Assembly: GCA_964403885.1 (NCBI GenBank)
Contig: CAYOHY010000007.1
Coordinates: forward strand, 8,404-72,403
DNA from: CAYOHY01 sp964403885
GTDB taxonomy: Bacteria > Actinomycetota > Coriobacteriia > Anaerosomatales > PHET01
Direction: 5' to 3'
DNA: 64,000 nucleotides
In this document: positions 35,992-48,718 of the stretch, in pieces
Layout of the letters: the number at the start of each line of letters is the position of its first letter
How positions within the stretch are numbered: position 1 is the first letter of the stretch
Position numbers and translations under genes: made by a program
The notes under the pieces: generated by a model
Seen by the model: only the letters and a program-made list of their open reading frames with translations
Database searches by the model: none
What the model was told of the DNA's origin: nothing

Positions 35992-36914
35992 CGGCCGGCC
36001 CTGTCTCGTGAGATGTCGCGGTGGGTGGAGGCCACGCGGTAACCACCCTTGCGCAGGTGGCTCGCGGTGGCCTCGGCGAGCGCGACGGAACGGTGCTGGC
36101 CACCGGTGCAGCCCAGCGCGACCGAAAGATGGGTCTTTCCCTCGGCGAGGTAGCCGGGCATGACGCCGTCGAGCAGCGCGTACCAACGCTGCAGGAACTC
36201 GGCGGTCTCTGTGCGGCCCAAGACGAACTGGCGCACCGCCTCATCGAGACCGGTGAGCGGGCGCAGCTCGTGGTTGTAGAACGGGTTGGGAAGGAACCGC
36301 ACGTCCATGACGATGTCGGCGTCGGCCGGGGCTCCGTACTTGAAGCCGAACGACGACACCGTGACGATCAGCGTCGCGGAGAGCGGCTCGGCGATGAACT
36401 CCTCGCGGATGCGCCGGCGCAGCTCCGCCGGGCGCGACTCCGAGCTGTCGATGACCACGTCAGCGCGGGCGCGGATGGGGTTGAGCGCCTCGCGCTCGGA
36501 GGCGATGCCGCCCGCGAGCGAGGTGCCGTCCTCGCACAGCGGATGGCGGCGCCGGGTCTCCTTGAAGCGGTTGAGAAGCGTGGTGTCGTCTGCCTCGAGG
36601 AACAGCACGCGGTGGATGATGCCGCGGTCGTGCAGCGCGTCGAGCTCGCCGGCCAGCTGATCGAAGAAGTCGTGTCCGCGCACGTCGCACACGACCGCGA
36701 GGCGGCGGATGCCACTGCCGGGGAGCTCAGCCAAGTCGACGAGCTGCGGGATGAACGACGGCGGCAGGTTGTCGATGCAGAAGTAGCCAAGATCCTCGAA
36801 CGTGTGGATGGCCTCGGAACGGCCCGCACCCGACATGCCCGTGATGACCACGAGCTCGGGCGTGGATGCCGCGTCATCATCGTCCGGCACGGCGATATCG
36901 CACGCGTCGGTCAT
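35988..36914 (-). CDS. rapZ: RapZ/YvcJ-type nucleotide-binding protein
   Basis: 308 residues. The P-loop is VITGMSGAGRSEAIHTFEDLG, with Arg in place of the P-loop Lys as often seen in actinobacteria. It is followed by CIDNLPPSFI and the C-terminal SFGFKYGAP, DVRFLPNPF and GCTGGQHRSVALAE. RapZ-type proteins bind nucleotides or amino-sugar metabolites. AGGAGG lies seven bases before the ATG. The frame stays open far upstream into the neighbouring membrane gene, but that part is not real coding. Confidence 0.95.
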   Translation of the reverse strand: MTDACDIAVPDDDDAASTPELVVITGMSGAGRSEAIHTFEDLGYFCIDNLPPSFIPQLVDLAELPGSGIRRLAVVCDVRGHDFFDQLAGELDALHDRGIIHRVLFLEADDTTLLNRFKETRRRHPLCEDGTSLAGGIASEREALNPIRARADVVIDSSESRPAELRRRIREEFIAEPLSATLIVTVSSFGFKYGAPADADIVMDVRFLPNPFYNHELRPLTGLDEAVRQFVLGRTETAEFLQRWYALLDGVMPGYLAEGKTHLSVALGCTGGQHRSVALAEATASHLRKGGYRVASTHRDISRDRAGR

Positions 36915-36982
36915 CGGTGGTCCTCCTCGGCTGAAAGGTGGCGGTGGGGTCAGTATACCCGCTGGGTCTGACGGTCGGGGCG

Positions 36983-39900
36983 CTAGCGCCACCCTTCGAA
37001 GCTCGAGCGCAACCGGGCGCGCGTGTCGGCCATGAGGACGCGTTGGCGCTCCCACGTCAGCGCGATGACCAGCAGCAGAAGCCCGACGATACCCAGCAGC
37101 AGCCACCAGACCTCGACGAGGACGATGAACGAACGGTACACCGCGACCGCCGACAACGCCCCCACCCCGCCGAAGAAGTAGGCGCGCGACTTGGCCGCCA
37201 CGCCCCCGCCGATGGCGATGAGCGACAGTCCGAGGATCCACAGTGCGTGCCCGTTGGCCTCGGCGGCCGGTGCCGTGAGGCCCGCAACGAGCGGGATCCC
37301 CAGGCCGACCGCAGCGGCCGCGTAGTCGAGCGCCACCGGGAACGGGCGCTGCGGAGCGAGCCGTGCGCTCAGGTACGCGCAGGCGACGAGGTACAGGGCG
37401 AGCGGCGTGGTGTAGAGCTCCGTCCAGCCCATGTCGAGCTGCCCGACCTCGATCCAACAGGCGGCCAGGACCGCGAACCCTGCGGCGTAGTAGCCGGGCT
37501 CGAAGCGCCAGCGCGCCGCCTGGGCGAAGCCGTGGACGCCCAACACGAGCGTGAGCACCGCAACGCCGTGCGCACCCACGTCGGCCCACGTGCCGAGGGG
37601 TACCCCGGCACCCAGCGCGTCGCCGGCCGAAAGCCACAGGGCCGCGGCGGTCAGCGCCGATGCGCCGAGACCCACGCACGTCAGCGCGAGCGCCGTGGTG
37701 CGGTGCGGCCCGTCCGGGCCACCCGCGGGGGTGAACGACACCGCGCCAAGCGCCACACCCGTCGCCGCGAGGGCGGCGACTGTGACCCAGGGCTGCGGGT
37801 CGAGGTAGGCAAGCCAGAAGAGCACCGACGCGTACAGCGACGCGCCGGAGACCACCATCAGCCACTCGGTGGTGACGATCGAAGCGAGCGCCCACGCCAC
37901 GGCGATGATGGCGAGCGCGCCTGCGAAGTAGCCGGACTCGCTGGTGGACTGGAGCGCGAGCAGCGACCCGGCCACCGACGCCGCGACGGCGCTGTGACCG
38001 GTGAATCGCAGCTGCTTCGCCCGCACCGCGACGCACGCGGCGGCTATCGCTGCCGCGACCGTGGCGGCACCCACCGACCACCAGCCGACCGCTTGCTCGA
38101 CGGCGAGCCCGTCGGCGGCGACCTGGCCCGCCAGAGCACCCGTCAGGACCGCGAGAGCCGGTGCGGCAAGCGCCCCGAACTCGGTGGGGTCACGCCAGGC
38201 ATCGACGCCGAGGATGAGCGCGGCGACCAGCGTCAGAAGCGGAGCGAACCACGACGTCGCGAGTCCTTGGTCGGCCGAGACGATGAGCGGCACGACTGCG
38301 AGGCCGATGACCGCGACGCGGCCCGACCACACCGTGACGCGAGCCCAAAGCTCCCCGTAGCGTCCGGACAGCGAGCGGGATGACGCGATCCACACCCCGG
38401 CGAGCAGCGCGAGCGCGAGCCCGTAGACCTCGGGGCGCTGGTCCGGCAGGGCCCACGATAGGATCGACGCCAATGCGTAGAACGAGTACGCCGCGCCCGC
38501 GTAGGCGATGATCGGCTCGACACTGATCGCGGCCGCGGCGAACCAGCACGCGAGCGCTCCCAGGCTGAGCAAGGCATCGTCACGGGGTATCGACGAACCG
38601 AGCATCGCCGGCGACTCCGCCACCGCCACGGTGGCGAGCGAGACAAGCACGAGCAGGCCAAAGGCGCCCACGACACCGATGCGCCGTCCGTCAGCCGGGA
38701 CCCTCGCGGAGCGCGGCACAGGCTGCGGCAGGTAGACCGCGCGTGCGACCCACGCGACGGCGAGAACGCCGACAGCGAGCACCGTGACGTTGTCGACGGC
38801 ATCGAGCACCGCACACACCTGCAGCACCGTCAGCAGCTCCGCGGCCATCTTGGGCACGCCCATGAGCGGCTCCGAGCGAACCCACTCAAGCACCGAGAAG
38901 CCCAGGGCCACGAGCGCGAACGACGCCGCGAGCCACCACGACGAACCGGAGAAGAGGCCGATGCCCGCGCCCCCCAGCGTCGCCGCGACGAACACCGTCA
39001 CCGCACCCCACTCGGCCGAGACCCCTGCCTGCGCGAGGAGCGGCATCTGACCCGGCTCTCGGTTGCGGCGGATGAGCCAGCCGCTCAGGACCCATGTGAG
39101 TCCTAGCACGATGAGCGCGAACACTTGGATCCGGCCAGACGCACCGAGCATCGCACACGCTTCGAGGACGAGCGACGCCTCGGCGACCATGCCCACCACC
39201 GAGAACGGCGCGCCCGCCCGCAGGATCGCGAATCCGTGTGCGCCCAGCGCTAGCAGTGCGTAGATGCCGACGATCCACCAGGAGTCGCCGGTGGTGCCGG
39301 CGGCAAGCCAGCCCGCCACCAGCACGAGTCCCTGTGCGATCGCGGCCAGCAGGTGCGAGACCCGCTCTGCCACGACACGGGTGCGCCAGAAGACGACGCC
39401 GGCAGCAAGTGACGTCACCGCCGCGCACGCGACCTCCGTGACGCCGGCGGTGCCGATGAAGACCAGGTCGCCGAGCAGTCCCACCCCGGCACCCGCCGCG
39501 GCGACCGGGGCGGCGTACTCGAGCACCCGCGCGAGCGAGCCAACGGTCTGAGACTCTCTCCCCCGCTCACCGGCGAGCTGCCACAGCACCGCGATACCGG
39601 CGATGCCCGCGAGCCGCACGGGTGTGGTCACGTCGAGGCCCGCGGTGAGCAGCCACCACCAGCCGACCTGTGCGGCCGCGCCCACGACACCATAGAAGCG
39701 CTCGGCGAGCTTGACCTCGGTGAACCAGTAGACGGCGGAGCAGACGAACAGCAACGCGGCCCACGGCAACGGACCCTCCAGCTTGAGCCCGTCGATGGCG
39801 ATCCAGCCCTCGAACAGGAGCATCGCCGAACCCACCGCGGTGAGCGCGGTGCCACCCACCTTGAGCCCGGCCTTGCGCGCCCACCAGCCGCCGGCGTAGA

Positions 39901-40342
39901 ACCCGGCGGTCAGGGCACCCATCAGGGTGAGCCTGCCGGCCACACCCATGATGTCCCAGCCGATGACGGCGAAGATCGCGGCGGCCGCAACGACGAGGAA
40001 CGCTCCGAGGAACGTGAGGACCGTGGTCCACGGCACCGGCTTGCGCTCGGCGCGCTCAACGGGGCGGACGCGCGGCAGTGGCTGCGCGGAGGCGGCCTGC
40101 GGCACGCGCTGGGGTTGTACGGCTGACGGCGCGACCGGCGCCGGTGCAGCCGGCTCGGGAGCGACCGGCACCCCGCTGATGATCGCGACGAGCGACTGCC
40201 GACGCGCGAGATGGCGGCGCGACAGCGCCTCGTAGGCGGAGTAGGGAACCTCACCGCGCTCGACACCTCGCGCGAGCTCATCGAGCAGGAAGTCGATCTT
40301 GCCGATCTCGTCCCACTCGGACTGGTGTGGCCGTACGGCCAT
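36983..40342 (-). CDS. Giant multi-helix membrane protein (DUF2157-like)
   Basis: About 1119 residues. A soluble N-terminal region (about 1-90: DEIGKIDFLLDELARGVERGEVP, then a Pro/Ala/Gln-rich linker) is followed by roughly 30 hydrophobic helices up to the C-terminus, with no clear soluble domain between them. The start of the membrane part (WTTVLTFLGAFLVVAAAAIFAVIGWD) resembles DUF2157-type proteins. The function is unknown. GGGGGAG lies five bases before the ATG at 40342. It sits between uvrC and rapZ, which are adjacent in many Gram-positive genomes. Confidence 0.7.
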   Translation of the reverse strand: MAVRPHQSEWDEIGKIDFLLDELARGVERGEVPYSAYEALSRRHLARRQSLVAIISGVPVAPEPAAPAPVAPSAVQPQRVPQAASAQPLPRVRPVERAERKPVPWTTVLTFLGAFLVVAAAAIFAVIGWDIMGVAGRLTLMGALTAGFYAGGWWARKAGLKVGGTALTAVGSAMLLFEGWIAIDGLKLEGPLPWAALLFVCSAVYWFTEVKLAERFYGVVGAAAQVGWWWLLTAGLDVTTPVRLAGIAGIAVLWQLAGERGRESQTVGSLARVLEYAAPVAAAGAGVGLLGDLVFIGTAGVTEVACAAVTSLAAGVVFWRTRVVAERVSHLLAAIAQGLVLVAGWLAAGTTGDSWWIVGIYALLALGAHGFAILRAGAPFSVVGMVAEASLVLEACAMLGASGRIQVFALIVLGLTWVLSGWLIRRNREPGQMPLLAQAGVSAEWGAVTVFVAATLGGAGIGLFSGSSWWLAASFALVALGFSVLEWVRSEPLMGVPKMAAELLTVLQVCAVLDAVDNVTVLAVGVLAVAWVARAVYLPQPVPRSARVPADGRRIGVVGAFGLLVLVSLATVAVAESPAMLGSSIPRDDALLSLGALACWFAAAAISVEPIIAYAGAAYSFYALASILSWALPDQRPEVYGLALALLAGVWIASSRSLSGRYGELWARVTVWSGRVAVIGLAVVPLIVSADQGLATSWFAPLLTLVAALILGVDAWRDPTEFGALAAPALAVLTGALAGQVAADGLAVEQAVGWWSVGAATVAAAIAAACVAVRAKQLRFTGHSAVAASVAGSLLALQSTSESGYFAGALAIIAVAWALASIVTTEWLMVVSGASLYASVLFWLAYLDPQPWVTVAALAATGVALGAVSFTPAGGPDGPHRTTALALTCVGLGASALTAAALWLSAGDALGAGVPLGTWADVGAHGVAVLTLVLGVHGFAQAARWRFEPGYYAAGFAVLAACWIEVGQLDMGWTELYTTPLALYLVACAYLSARLAPQRPFPVALDYAAAAVGLGIPLVAGLTAPAAEANGHALWILGLSLIAIGGGVAAKSRAYFFGGVGALSAVAVYRSFIVLVEVWWLLLGIVGLLLLVIALTWERQRVLMADTRARLRSSFEGWR

Positions 40343-40372
40343 CGGTGCTCCCCCCACACGGCGTGACCTGCG

Positions 40373-42277
40373 CTAACAGGGCGCCTCTCCACCCTTCCCT
40401 TCTACCCATTGTGTCACAACGGCGTGGACGTCCTCGGCCACGTCGCGCGGGATCCCGGGCACCTGCGCGATCTCGTCGACGGTCGCTTCGCGCAGCTTCT
40501 TCACCGAGCCGAAGTGCTTGATGAGGAGCTTGCGGCGCTTGGGGCCCACGCCGGGCACGTCGTCGAGCACGCTCGCCGTCATCGCCTTGCCGCGCAGCTC
40601 GCGGTGGTACTCGATCGCGAAGCGATGCGCCTCGTCGCGCACGCGCTTGACCAGGTAGAGCGAGGGGGCGCCGCTGGGCAGCACCACCGGTTCCTCGGCC
40701 CACGGGACGAAGAGCTCCTCCTCGCGCTTCGCAAGTCCAGCGACGGGGATGTCGGCGAGTCCGAGCTCGGCGAGCACTGCGCGCGCGGCGGTGAGCTGCG
40801 GCTTGCCGCCGTCGACGATCACCAGCGAGGGCCGGGAACCGAAGCGGCCATCGGCCATGCGCTCGGGGGCGAACCGGCGGCGCAGCACCTCGGTCATCAT
40901 CGCGAAGTCGTTGGCCTCGCCGGTGTCGAGGCGCACCTTGAAGCGGCGGTACTGCTTGTTGTCCGGCCTGCCGTTGGTGAACACCACCATCGAGCCCACC
41001 GAGTGGCGTCCGTGCAAAGTCGAGATGTCGTAGCACTCGATGCGCAGCGGGGGCGCCGGCAACGCGAGCGCGCTCTCGAGCTGCAGGAGTGCCGCGTTCA
41101 GGCGCTCCTCGTCGTAGCGCGTGCGGACCTTGAAGCGCATGAGCGTGTGGTGCGCGTTGCGCTGCGCGAGTGCGAGCAGGTCGTGCTTCTCCCCTCGCTG
41201 CGGCACCGTGAGCGCCACCTTGGCGCCGCGTTGCTCGGTGAGCCACTCGGCGACGGCGTCGGGCGAGCCGGGGAGCTCCGGGAGCACGAGCTCCTTGGGG
41301 GTGTCGGCGACATCGGAGTAGTAGCGGAGCAGAAAGCCCTCCACGAGCTCGTCCATGGGCACGTCGAGGCCCTTGTCGAGCACGAACTCGTTGCCGTAGA
41401 GCACGCGCCCTTCTCGGACGACGAAGACGTGCACGCCGGCGACGGTCTCCTCGCGGTGAAAGCCGATGACGTCCATGTTGAGCGGACGCGAGCTGACCAC
41501 CGTCTGACGCTCGCGGATCGAGCGGACCGCCTCAAGGCGGTTGCGGTGGCGGGCGGCCGCCTCGAAGTCGAGCTCCGCTGAGGCCGCGCGCATCTTGCGC
41601 TCGAGGTCACCTTCGAGGTCGTCGTGCTTTCCGGCCAGGAACCGCGCCACGCGGGCGACGTTTTCGGCGTACTCCTCGCGGGTGATGGCGCCGATGCACG
41701 GGCCGGGGCCCAGCCCCACGTGGTGGTCGAAGCAGGCCCGACCGGTGGGCGCGCCGTCCTTGGCGTTGACACGCTTCCACTCGGCACAGGTCGCTCGGCA
41801 GATGGGGACGATGCGGCGCACTGTGTCGATGGTCTCGCGTGCGGCACGCGAGTCGGTGAACGGGCCGAAGTAGCGCGTGCCCGGGCGGTGCTTCTCGCGG
41901 GTGAACTTGATGGACGGGAACGGGTCGTCCAGGGTCAGCGCGATGAAGGGGTAGCTCTTGTCGTCTCGGTAGTCGACGTTGTAGGGCGGGTTGAACTGGC
42001 GGATGAGGTTCTTCTCGAGGATGAGCGACTCGACCTCGTTGGTGGTCACCACGTAGTCGTAGCTCGCCACCTGCTCCATCATCAGCGGGATCTTCTCGCG
42101 CTCGTCTTGCCCGCTCGTGTACTGGCGCATGCGCTTCTTGAGCGACTTGGCCTTGCCCACGTAGAGCACCTCGCCCGCGGCGTCCTTCCACAGGTACACG
42201 CCGGGTGAGTCGGGCACCGAGCCGATCTGCTCGGCGACGGTGGGGTTGAGGGGGCGCTCGTCGTTCATGGAAGCCAT
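40373..42277 (-). CDS. uvrC: Excinuclease ABC subunit C
   Basis: 634 residues. The GIY-YIG nuclease lies at about 15-100 (PGVYLWKDAAGEVLYVGKAKSLKKR in two parts), followed by a UvrB-binding UVR region near 210-245. The second nuclease domain (RIECYDISTLHGRHSVGSMV, LVIVDGGKPQL) and the C-terminal helix-hairpin-helix (VLDDVPGVGPKRRKLLIKHFG) follow. It makes both incisions in nucleotide excision repair. The ATG at 42277 or the one at 42268 may be used. One base separates it from the lipoprotein gene. Confidence 0.95.
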   Translation of the reverse strand: MASMNDERPLNPTVAEQIGSVPDSPGVYLWKDAAGEVLYVGKAKSLKKRMRQYTSGQDEREKIPLMMEQVASYDYVVTTNEVESLILEKNLIRQFNPPYNVDYRDDKSYPFIALTLDDPFPSIKFTREKHRPGTRYFGPFTDSRAARETIDTVRRIVPICRATCAEWKRVNAKDGAPTGRACFDHHVGLGPGPCIGAITREEYAENVARVARFLAGKHDDLEGDLERKMRAASAELDFEAAARHRNRLEAVRSIRERQTVVSSRPLNMDVIGFHREETVAGVHVFVVREGRVLYGNEFVLDKGLDVPMDELVEGFLLRYYSDVADTPKELVLPELPGSPDAVAEWLTEQRGAKVALTVPQRGEKHDLLALAQRNAHHTLMRFKVRTRYDEERLNAALLQLESALALPAPPLRIECYDISTLHGRHSVGSMVVFTNGRPDNKQYRRFKVRLDTGEANDFAMMTEVLRRRFAPERMADGRFGSRPSLVIVDGGKPQLTAARAVLAELGLADIPVAGLAKREEELFVPWAEEPVVLPSGAPSLYLVKRVRDEAHRFAIEYHRELRGKAMTASVLDDVPGVGPKRRKLLIKHFGSVKKLREATVDEIAQVPGIPRDVAEDVHAVVTQWVEGKGGEAPC

Positions 42278-42278
42278 C

Positions 42279-43459
42279 CTACGGCAACGCGACGTCGGCG
42301 AGTGTGGTGCCGATGTCGTGGGCGTCGACGAGCGCGACACGCCTGAGCTGCCAGCCGAAGCCGTCACGCGACGAATCAGTGATCGCCACCCTGTTCGCCG
42401 GCGCGCCGAGGTAGTACAGGCGGCTGTCGGGACTGATGACAGGGGGCCAGCGCTCCGGGTCGCTGTCGAGACCGTACTTCGCGATGTCGGTGTCGAGCCT
42501 GCCGGCCTGCAACGCCGTGGTGACCTCGGGAGTGCTTGGTGACAGCCCCGAGGCGCGGGTCTGGTCGAACGTCGTCGCATCCTTGGCCGAGGCGGGCGCC
42601 TTGTCGGAGCCCGCGGTCGCGAGGATGGTGTCGGCCATGCCGCCGCTCGTGGGGATGGGCGCGGTGGCGACCTGCTCGGCCACGGCATCGGTCAGGCGTG
42701 CGAAGGCAGCCGCTCCGTCGATGCCGCGCGTGAGCGCCTCCGCGGTCGCGAGGCGATGCCTCCACAGCAGCACCTCGTCAGGGGTCGACCCCGGGGTGAC
42801 GCCGGACGCGGCTGCGGCGAGCCGATCTGCGCCGACCACACCGGAGCCGGCGAGCGCTGCGGCGAGCAGGCGCGCGTTGGCGACGCCTGCGTCCTCGCCC
42901 GCCGGTACCGCCGGCCTGCCGGGGGCCGCCGCCCGCAGCTCCTTGGCGGCTTTGGTCGCGGCCTCGATGTCGATGCCGGCGGCGCGGTTCTTGGCGCGCA
43001 GGTAGCGCGGTCCGCCTGCAGCCTCCTCGGCATCGAATGACGCCGAGAACTCGGTCGCGTCAAGCACGAGGCGGGGCTCGACGGTGCCGTCTCGGCCCAT
43101 CACGATCTCAGCGAGCGGCGCACCCGCCGGCGAGAGCACCTGCACGACTCGGCGCCGGGCGTCAGGATAGGCGCGGGTCAGCGCCGAGCGAGCAGCCGCG
43201 GTGCCGATGAGGACGTCGGCCGCCGAGTCAGCCGCGGGTAGCGAGAAGCGCAGCACGGCCGTGCCACCGGACTCCCCCACCCCCACGGGATAGACGCCGG
43301 CCGCGAACATCGTGCGCGCGACCTGCTCGGCAGGCTGCGACGCCGCCAGCGGGTCTTGCGGACGCGCGGCGCACCCGGCTGACACGAGCGCGCACGCGAA
43401 CGCGAGCGCACACAGGCTCGCGAGCACGGCACGCTTCGTGGGCCGAGCAGGCGCCGACA

Positions 43460-43460
<1 letters not shown>
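42279..43460 (-). CDS. Putative lipoprotein between uvrA and uvrC
   Basis: 393 residues, Ala-rich. A signal peptide with a Cys-ending lipobox (CALAFACALVSAGC) predicts a membrane-anchored outer protein. No known domain is recognised. The C-terminal part contains SPDSRLYYLGAPANRVAITD and GWQLRRVALVDAHDIGTTLAD. The GTG start overlaps the uvrA stop by one base (TAGTG), and its stop is one base before uvrC, so an export protein is translated between two repair proteins. The function is unknown. Confidence 0.75.
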
Positions 43461-46393
<2,933 letters not shown>

Positions 46394-46480
46394 CCAGAGG
46401 AGTATCGATCAGACATTCAAGTATACGCCCGCGAGCGAATGCGCCGACGGGTGCGTGAAAGAGAGCAGATAGCACGCCAA

Positions 46481-46517
46481 ACGACGCGCACCCCTGAGTG
46501 ACCGGAGTGCGCGTCGT
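46481..46517 (-). terminator. Terminator-like stem-loop after the FKBP gene
   Basis: ACGACGCGCAC (46481-46491) pairs perfectly over 11 bases with GTGCGCGTCGT (46507-46517). On the minus strand it is followed by TTTGGC. It lies about 64 bases after the FKBP stop and before uvrA. Confidence 0.65.
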
Positions 46518-46580
46518 CGTGTGAGCGATGAGGCGGCGATTCGTGGCGCCGGAGCAAACGGGGGCGTCGGGCGATACGAC

Positions 46581-47081
46581 CTACTGAACGCCCAGCAGGT
46601 CGACCTCGAACACGAGCGTGGCGTTGGGCGGGATGGCGTCTCCGGCTCCGGCCTCGCCGTAGCCCATGGACGCGGGGATGATCAGCATCCGCGTGCCGCC
46701 GACCTTCATGCCCTTGACGCCCTCATCCCATCCGGAGATGACCTCGCCGGCACCCAGCTGGAAGGTGAACGGCTGTCCTGCGTCGAGCGAGGAGTCGAAC
46801 TTGGTGCCATCGGCGAGCCAGCCGGTGTAGTTGACGGTGACGGCCTTACCGGGCACGGCCTCCGCGCCGGTGCCGGTCTTGAGGTCCTCGACCTTGAGCT
46901 TGGTCACGTTCTCGACCTTGCCGGGGAACTCATGCGTCACCGCGGGCGGTGCAGGCTGCTCCTGAGCCGGCGGCTGCGTCGCGGGCTGCTCGGCGGGCTG
47001 CTCGGCCTGCGCGCATCCAGCGGATGCGGCGAGCGCCAGCACTGCCACAGCGATCATCGTCCAACGGGTGAAAAGCTTCAT
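46581..47081 (-). CDS. FKBP-type peptidyl-prolyl isomerase lipoprotein
   Basis: 166 residues. A signal peptide with lipobox (VLALAASAGC) is followed by a Gln/Pro/Glu-rich linker of about 30 residues, then the FKBP domain (about 60-166) with VTVNYTGWLADGTKFDSS, VISGWDEGVKGMKVGGTR and IPASMGYGEAGAGDAIPPNA. It would speed proline isomerisation of exported proteins at the outer membrane face. GGGAGG lies upstream of the ATG at 47081. It has its own unit ending in the stem-loop downstream. Confidence 0.93.
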   Translation of the reverse strand: MKLFTRWTMIAVAVLALAASAGCAQAEQPAEQPATQPPAQEQPAPPAVTHEFPGKVENVTKLKVEDLKTGTGAEAVPGKAVTVNYTGWLADGTKFDSSLDAGQPFTFQLGAGEVISGWDEGVKGMKVGGTRMLIIPASMGYGEAGAGDAIPPNATLVFEVDLLGVQ

Positions 47082-47118
47082 CGCGAGAACCTCCCGAGAG
47101 TCGTGTACCGACCACATC

Positions 47119-47706
47119 TTAGCGGTTTCGCCCCGTCCGGGCCGTCAACGGCCACAGAAGATGGGGCACACCCCGCCCGGTCAGCGCATCAGCGAGTAGG
47201 TGAGCGACCCACCCCCATCCGAGACATGCGCCGATGACCCACGAAAGGCCGACGTGCGCACAAAGGATGGATGCACCCACCCCCGCGCAGGACGCGAACA
47301 AGAGCGAGTGGGTCATACCCCGGTGCCCGGACACCGCCCGGACGAGAGTCGATAGACCCACCAGCAGCGCGGCGGGCAGCATCAGCCATAGCCCGATACG
47401 GATCACCGGACCCAGCGCCTCAACGATCGCCGCTCCCCACGTGGGTCGCACATAGGTTGCGACGAGGGCGGCCCCTGCGAACACGGGGGCAAGTACGCCC
47501 ACGGCCTCGAACGCGAGCTTGCGCGGAATGCGTCGGCTGGCCGTCGAGCCCCCGTGGTCGAGGTCGGGCGCGAGCGACCCGGCGGCGGCCGCTGCCACGC
47601 CGAGCACGGCCGTGACCGGATCGACGCCCTGGCCGCCAGCGCGAAGCACCCACAACGCCACGACCGTGCTGCCCGTACCTATGAGAAGGTGGGTCCGACC
47701 CCTCAC
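47119..47706 (-). CDS. YdjM-like membrane metal-dependent hydrolase (DUF457)
   Basis: 195 residues with about four hydrophobic helices. His/Asp motifs of the family are GSLAPDLDH, GHRGMTHSLL and GWVAHLLADALTGRGVPHLLWPL. The activity is uncertain; the motifs suggest a membrane zinc hydrolase. I chose the GTG at 47706 (VRGRTHLLIG) with GAGG eight bases upstream. Confidence 0.82.
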   Translation of the reverse strand: MRGRTHLLIGTGSTVVALWVLRAGGQGVDPVTAVLGVAAAAAGSLAPDLDHGGSTASRRIPRKLAFEAVGVLAPVFAGAALVATYVRPTWGAAIVEALGPVIRIGLWLMLPAALLVGLSTLVRAVSGHRGMTHSLLFASCAGVGASILCAHVGLSWVIGACLGWGWVAHLLADALTGRGVPHLLWPLTARTGRNR

Positions 47707-47801
47707 CTGTCCGGCCTCCCTGCAGATCATCCGGCGGCGTCCCACCGTGCGCGACGTGGTATCGCCAGCCTGACACCGGGGTCTGACACTGAAGAGAGGT
47801 C

Positions 47802-48263
47802 CTACCGGAAGACGACCTCGAAGCGCTCACACACGACGGGCATGTCCGGCTCGACCCTCCTGCCCAAAGCCTCAAGCTCTCGGCTGAACGCGGCTCGGTG
47901 TGCCGCTCGCCAGTACTCGAGTGATCCGTCTCCCTCACCCTCGGCAGCGGCGAAGTCGGCGTCCACCCGGTCGAACGGGACGACCTCAACGGTCGTGGCG
48001 CGGATGATGCACTGCGCGTCACCCCGCCAGTTCGTGATGATGCTGAGGTCCCCCACCTGAGGCAGCGGTTCACCCTCCGCCTCGTAGGACCACAACGCAC
48101 CGGCTGTCGCCCGCTTCACTCCGGCGAGCACGAGCTCGGCGAGTTCATCGGCGTCAGCCTGGTTGTCACAGAAGTGCCACGCGCTGAACGTAGGCGAGGT
48201 CGCGGCTACGTCGGGGTGCGCCGCCAGGTACTCGAGCCACAAAGACTCGACTGTTCTGCTCAT
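47802..48263 (-). CDS. ASCH-domain protein
   Basis: 153 residues. The ASCH core has FCDNQADADELAELVLAGVKRATAG, then PQVGDLSIITNWRGDAQCIIR and SLEYWRAAHRAAFSRELE in separate stretches. ASCH domains are thought to bind RNA or modified nucleosides. GAGGAG lies upstream of the ATG. Stand-alone gene. Confidence 0.87.
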   Translation of the reverse strand: MSRTVESLWLEYLAAHPDVAATSPTFSAWHFCDNQADADELAELVLAGVKRATAGALWSYEAEGEPLPQVGDLSIITNWRGDAQCIIRATTVEVVPFDRVDADFAAAEGEGDGSLEYWRAAHRAAFSRELEALGRRVEPDMPVVCERFEVVFR

Positions 48264-48325
48264 TCGGTATGACTCCTCATGTCGTCGCACGGATCCACAC
48301 GGCTGATACGGCGTCCTCGACGTCG

Positions 48326-48700
48326 CTAGCTGCGAGCGCCGCGGGCGGCCTCCTCATCGAGACGGAACAAGACGATGCGTCGGATGAGCTCCACGGGCAG
48401 CGGCGTTCCCAGCGGGAACTGAACCGATCCCTTGCCGCGCTTGTAGGGTTCCAGCTCGTCCCTGAACGCCTCGACGCCGCTTCCGGTGGGATACAGCCCC
48501 ACGTGGCGTGCGTACCCCGCGAAGTGCACCAGGTGCCTTCCGTTCAGGTCGAAGGTGGGGATGGCATAGCTGATCGTCTCGGTGGCTTCGGGGGCGGTCT
48601 CGCGAATGAGCGCACGCAGCTGCTCGAGCACCTCCCGCGTCTCGTCGGGGAACTCGGCGATGTACTCGTCGATGGTGGTTGCGGCCGAGCGGTTCGACAT
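48326..48700 (-). CDS. DUF1801 (YdhG-like) small protein
   Basis: 124 residues with TIDEYIAEFPDETREVLEQLR, ISYAIPTFDLNGRHLVHFAG and LPVELIRRIVLFRLDEEAA. This is the DUF1801 fold, sometimes annotated as an iron-chaperone-like protein. The function is not established. GGAGAC lies upstream of the ATG. Confidence 0.87.
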   Translation of the reverse strand: MSNRSAATTIDEYIAEFPDETREVLEQLRALIRETAPEATETISYAIPTFDLNGRHLVHFAGYARHVGLYPTGSGVEAFRDELEPYKRGKGSVQFPLGTPLPVELIRRIVLFRLDEEAARGARS

Positions 48701-48718
48701 CGGTGTCTCCTGTCCGTA

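Noticed and set aside
36915..38081. Long N-terminal extension of rapZ
   Set aside because: It runs through the neighbouring membrane-protein gene in another frame; RapZ begins at the ATG with AGGAGG at 36914.
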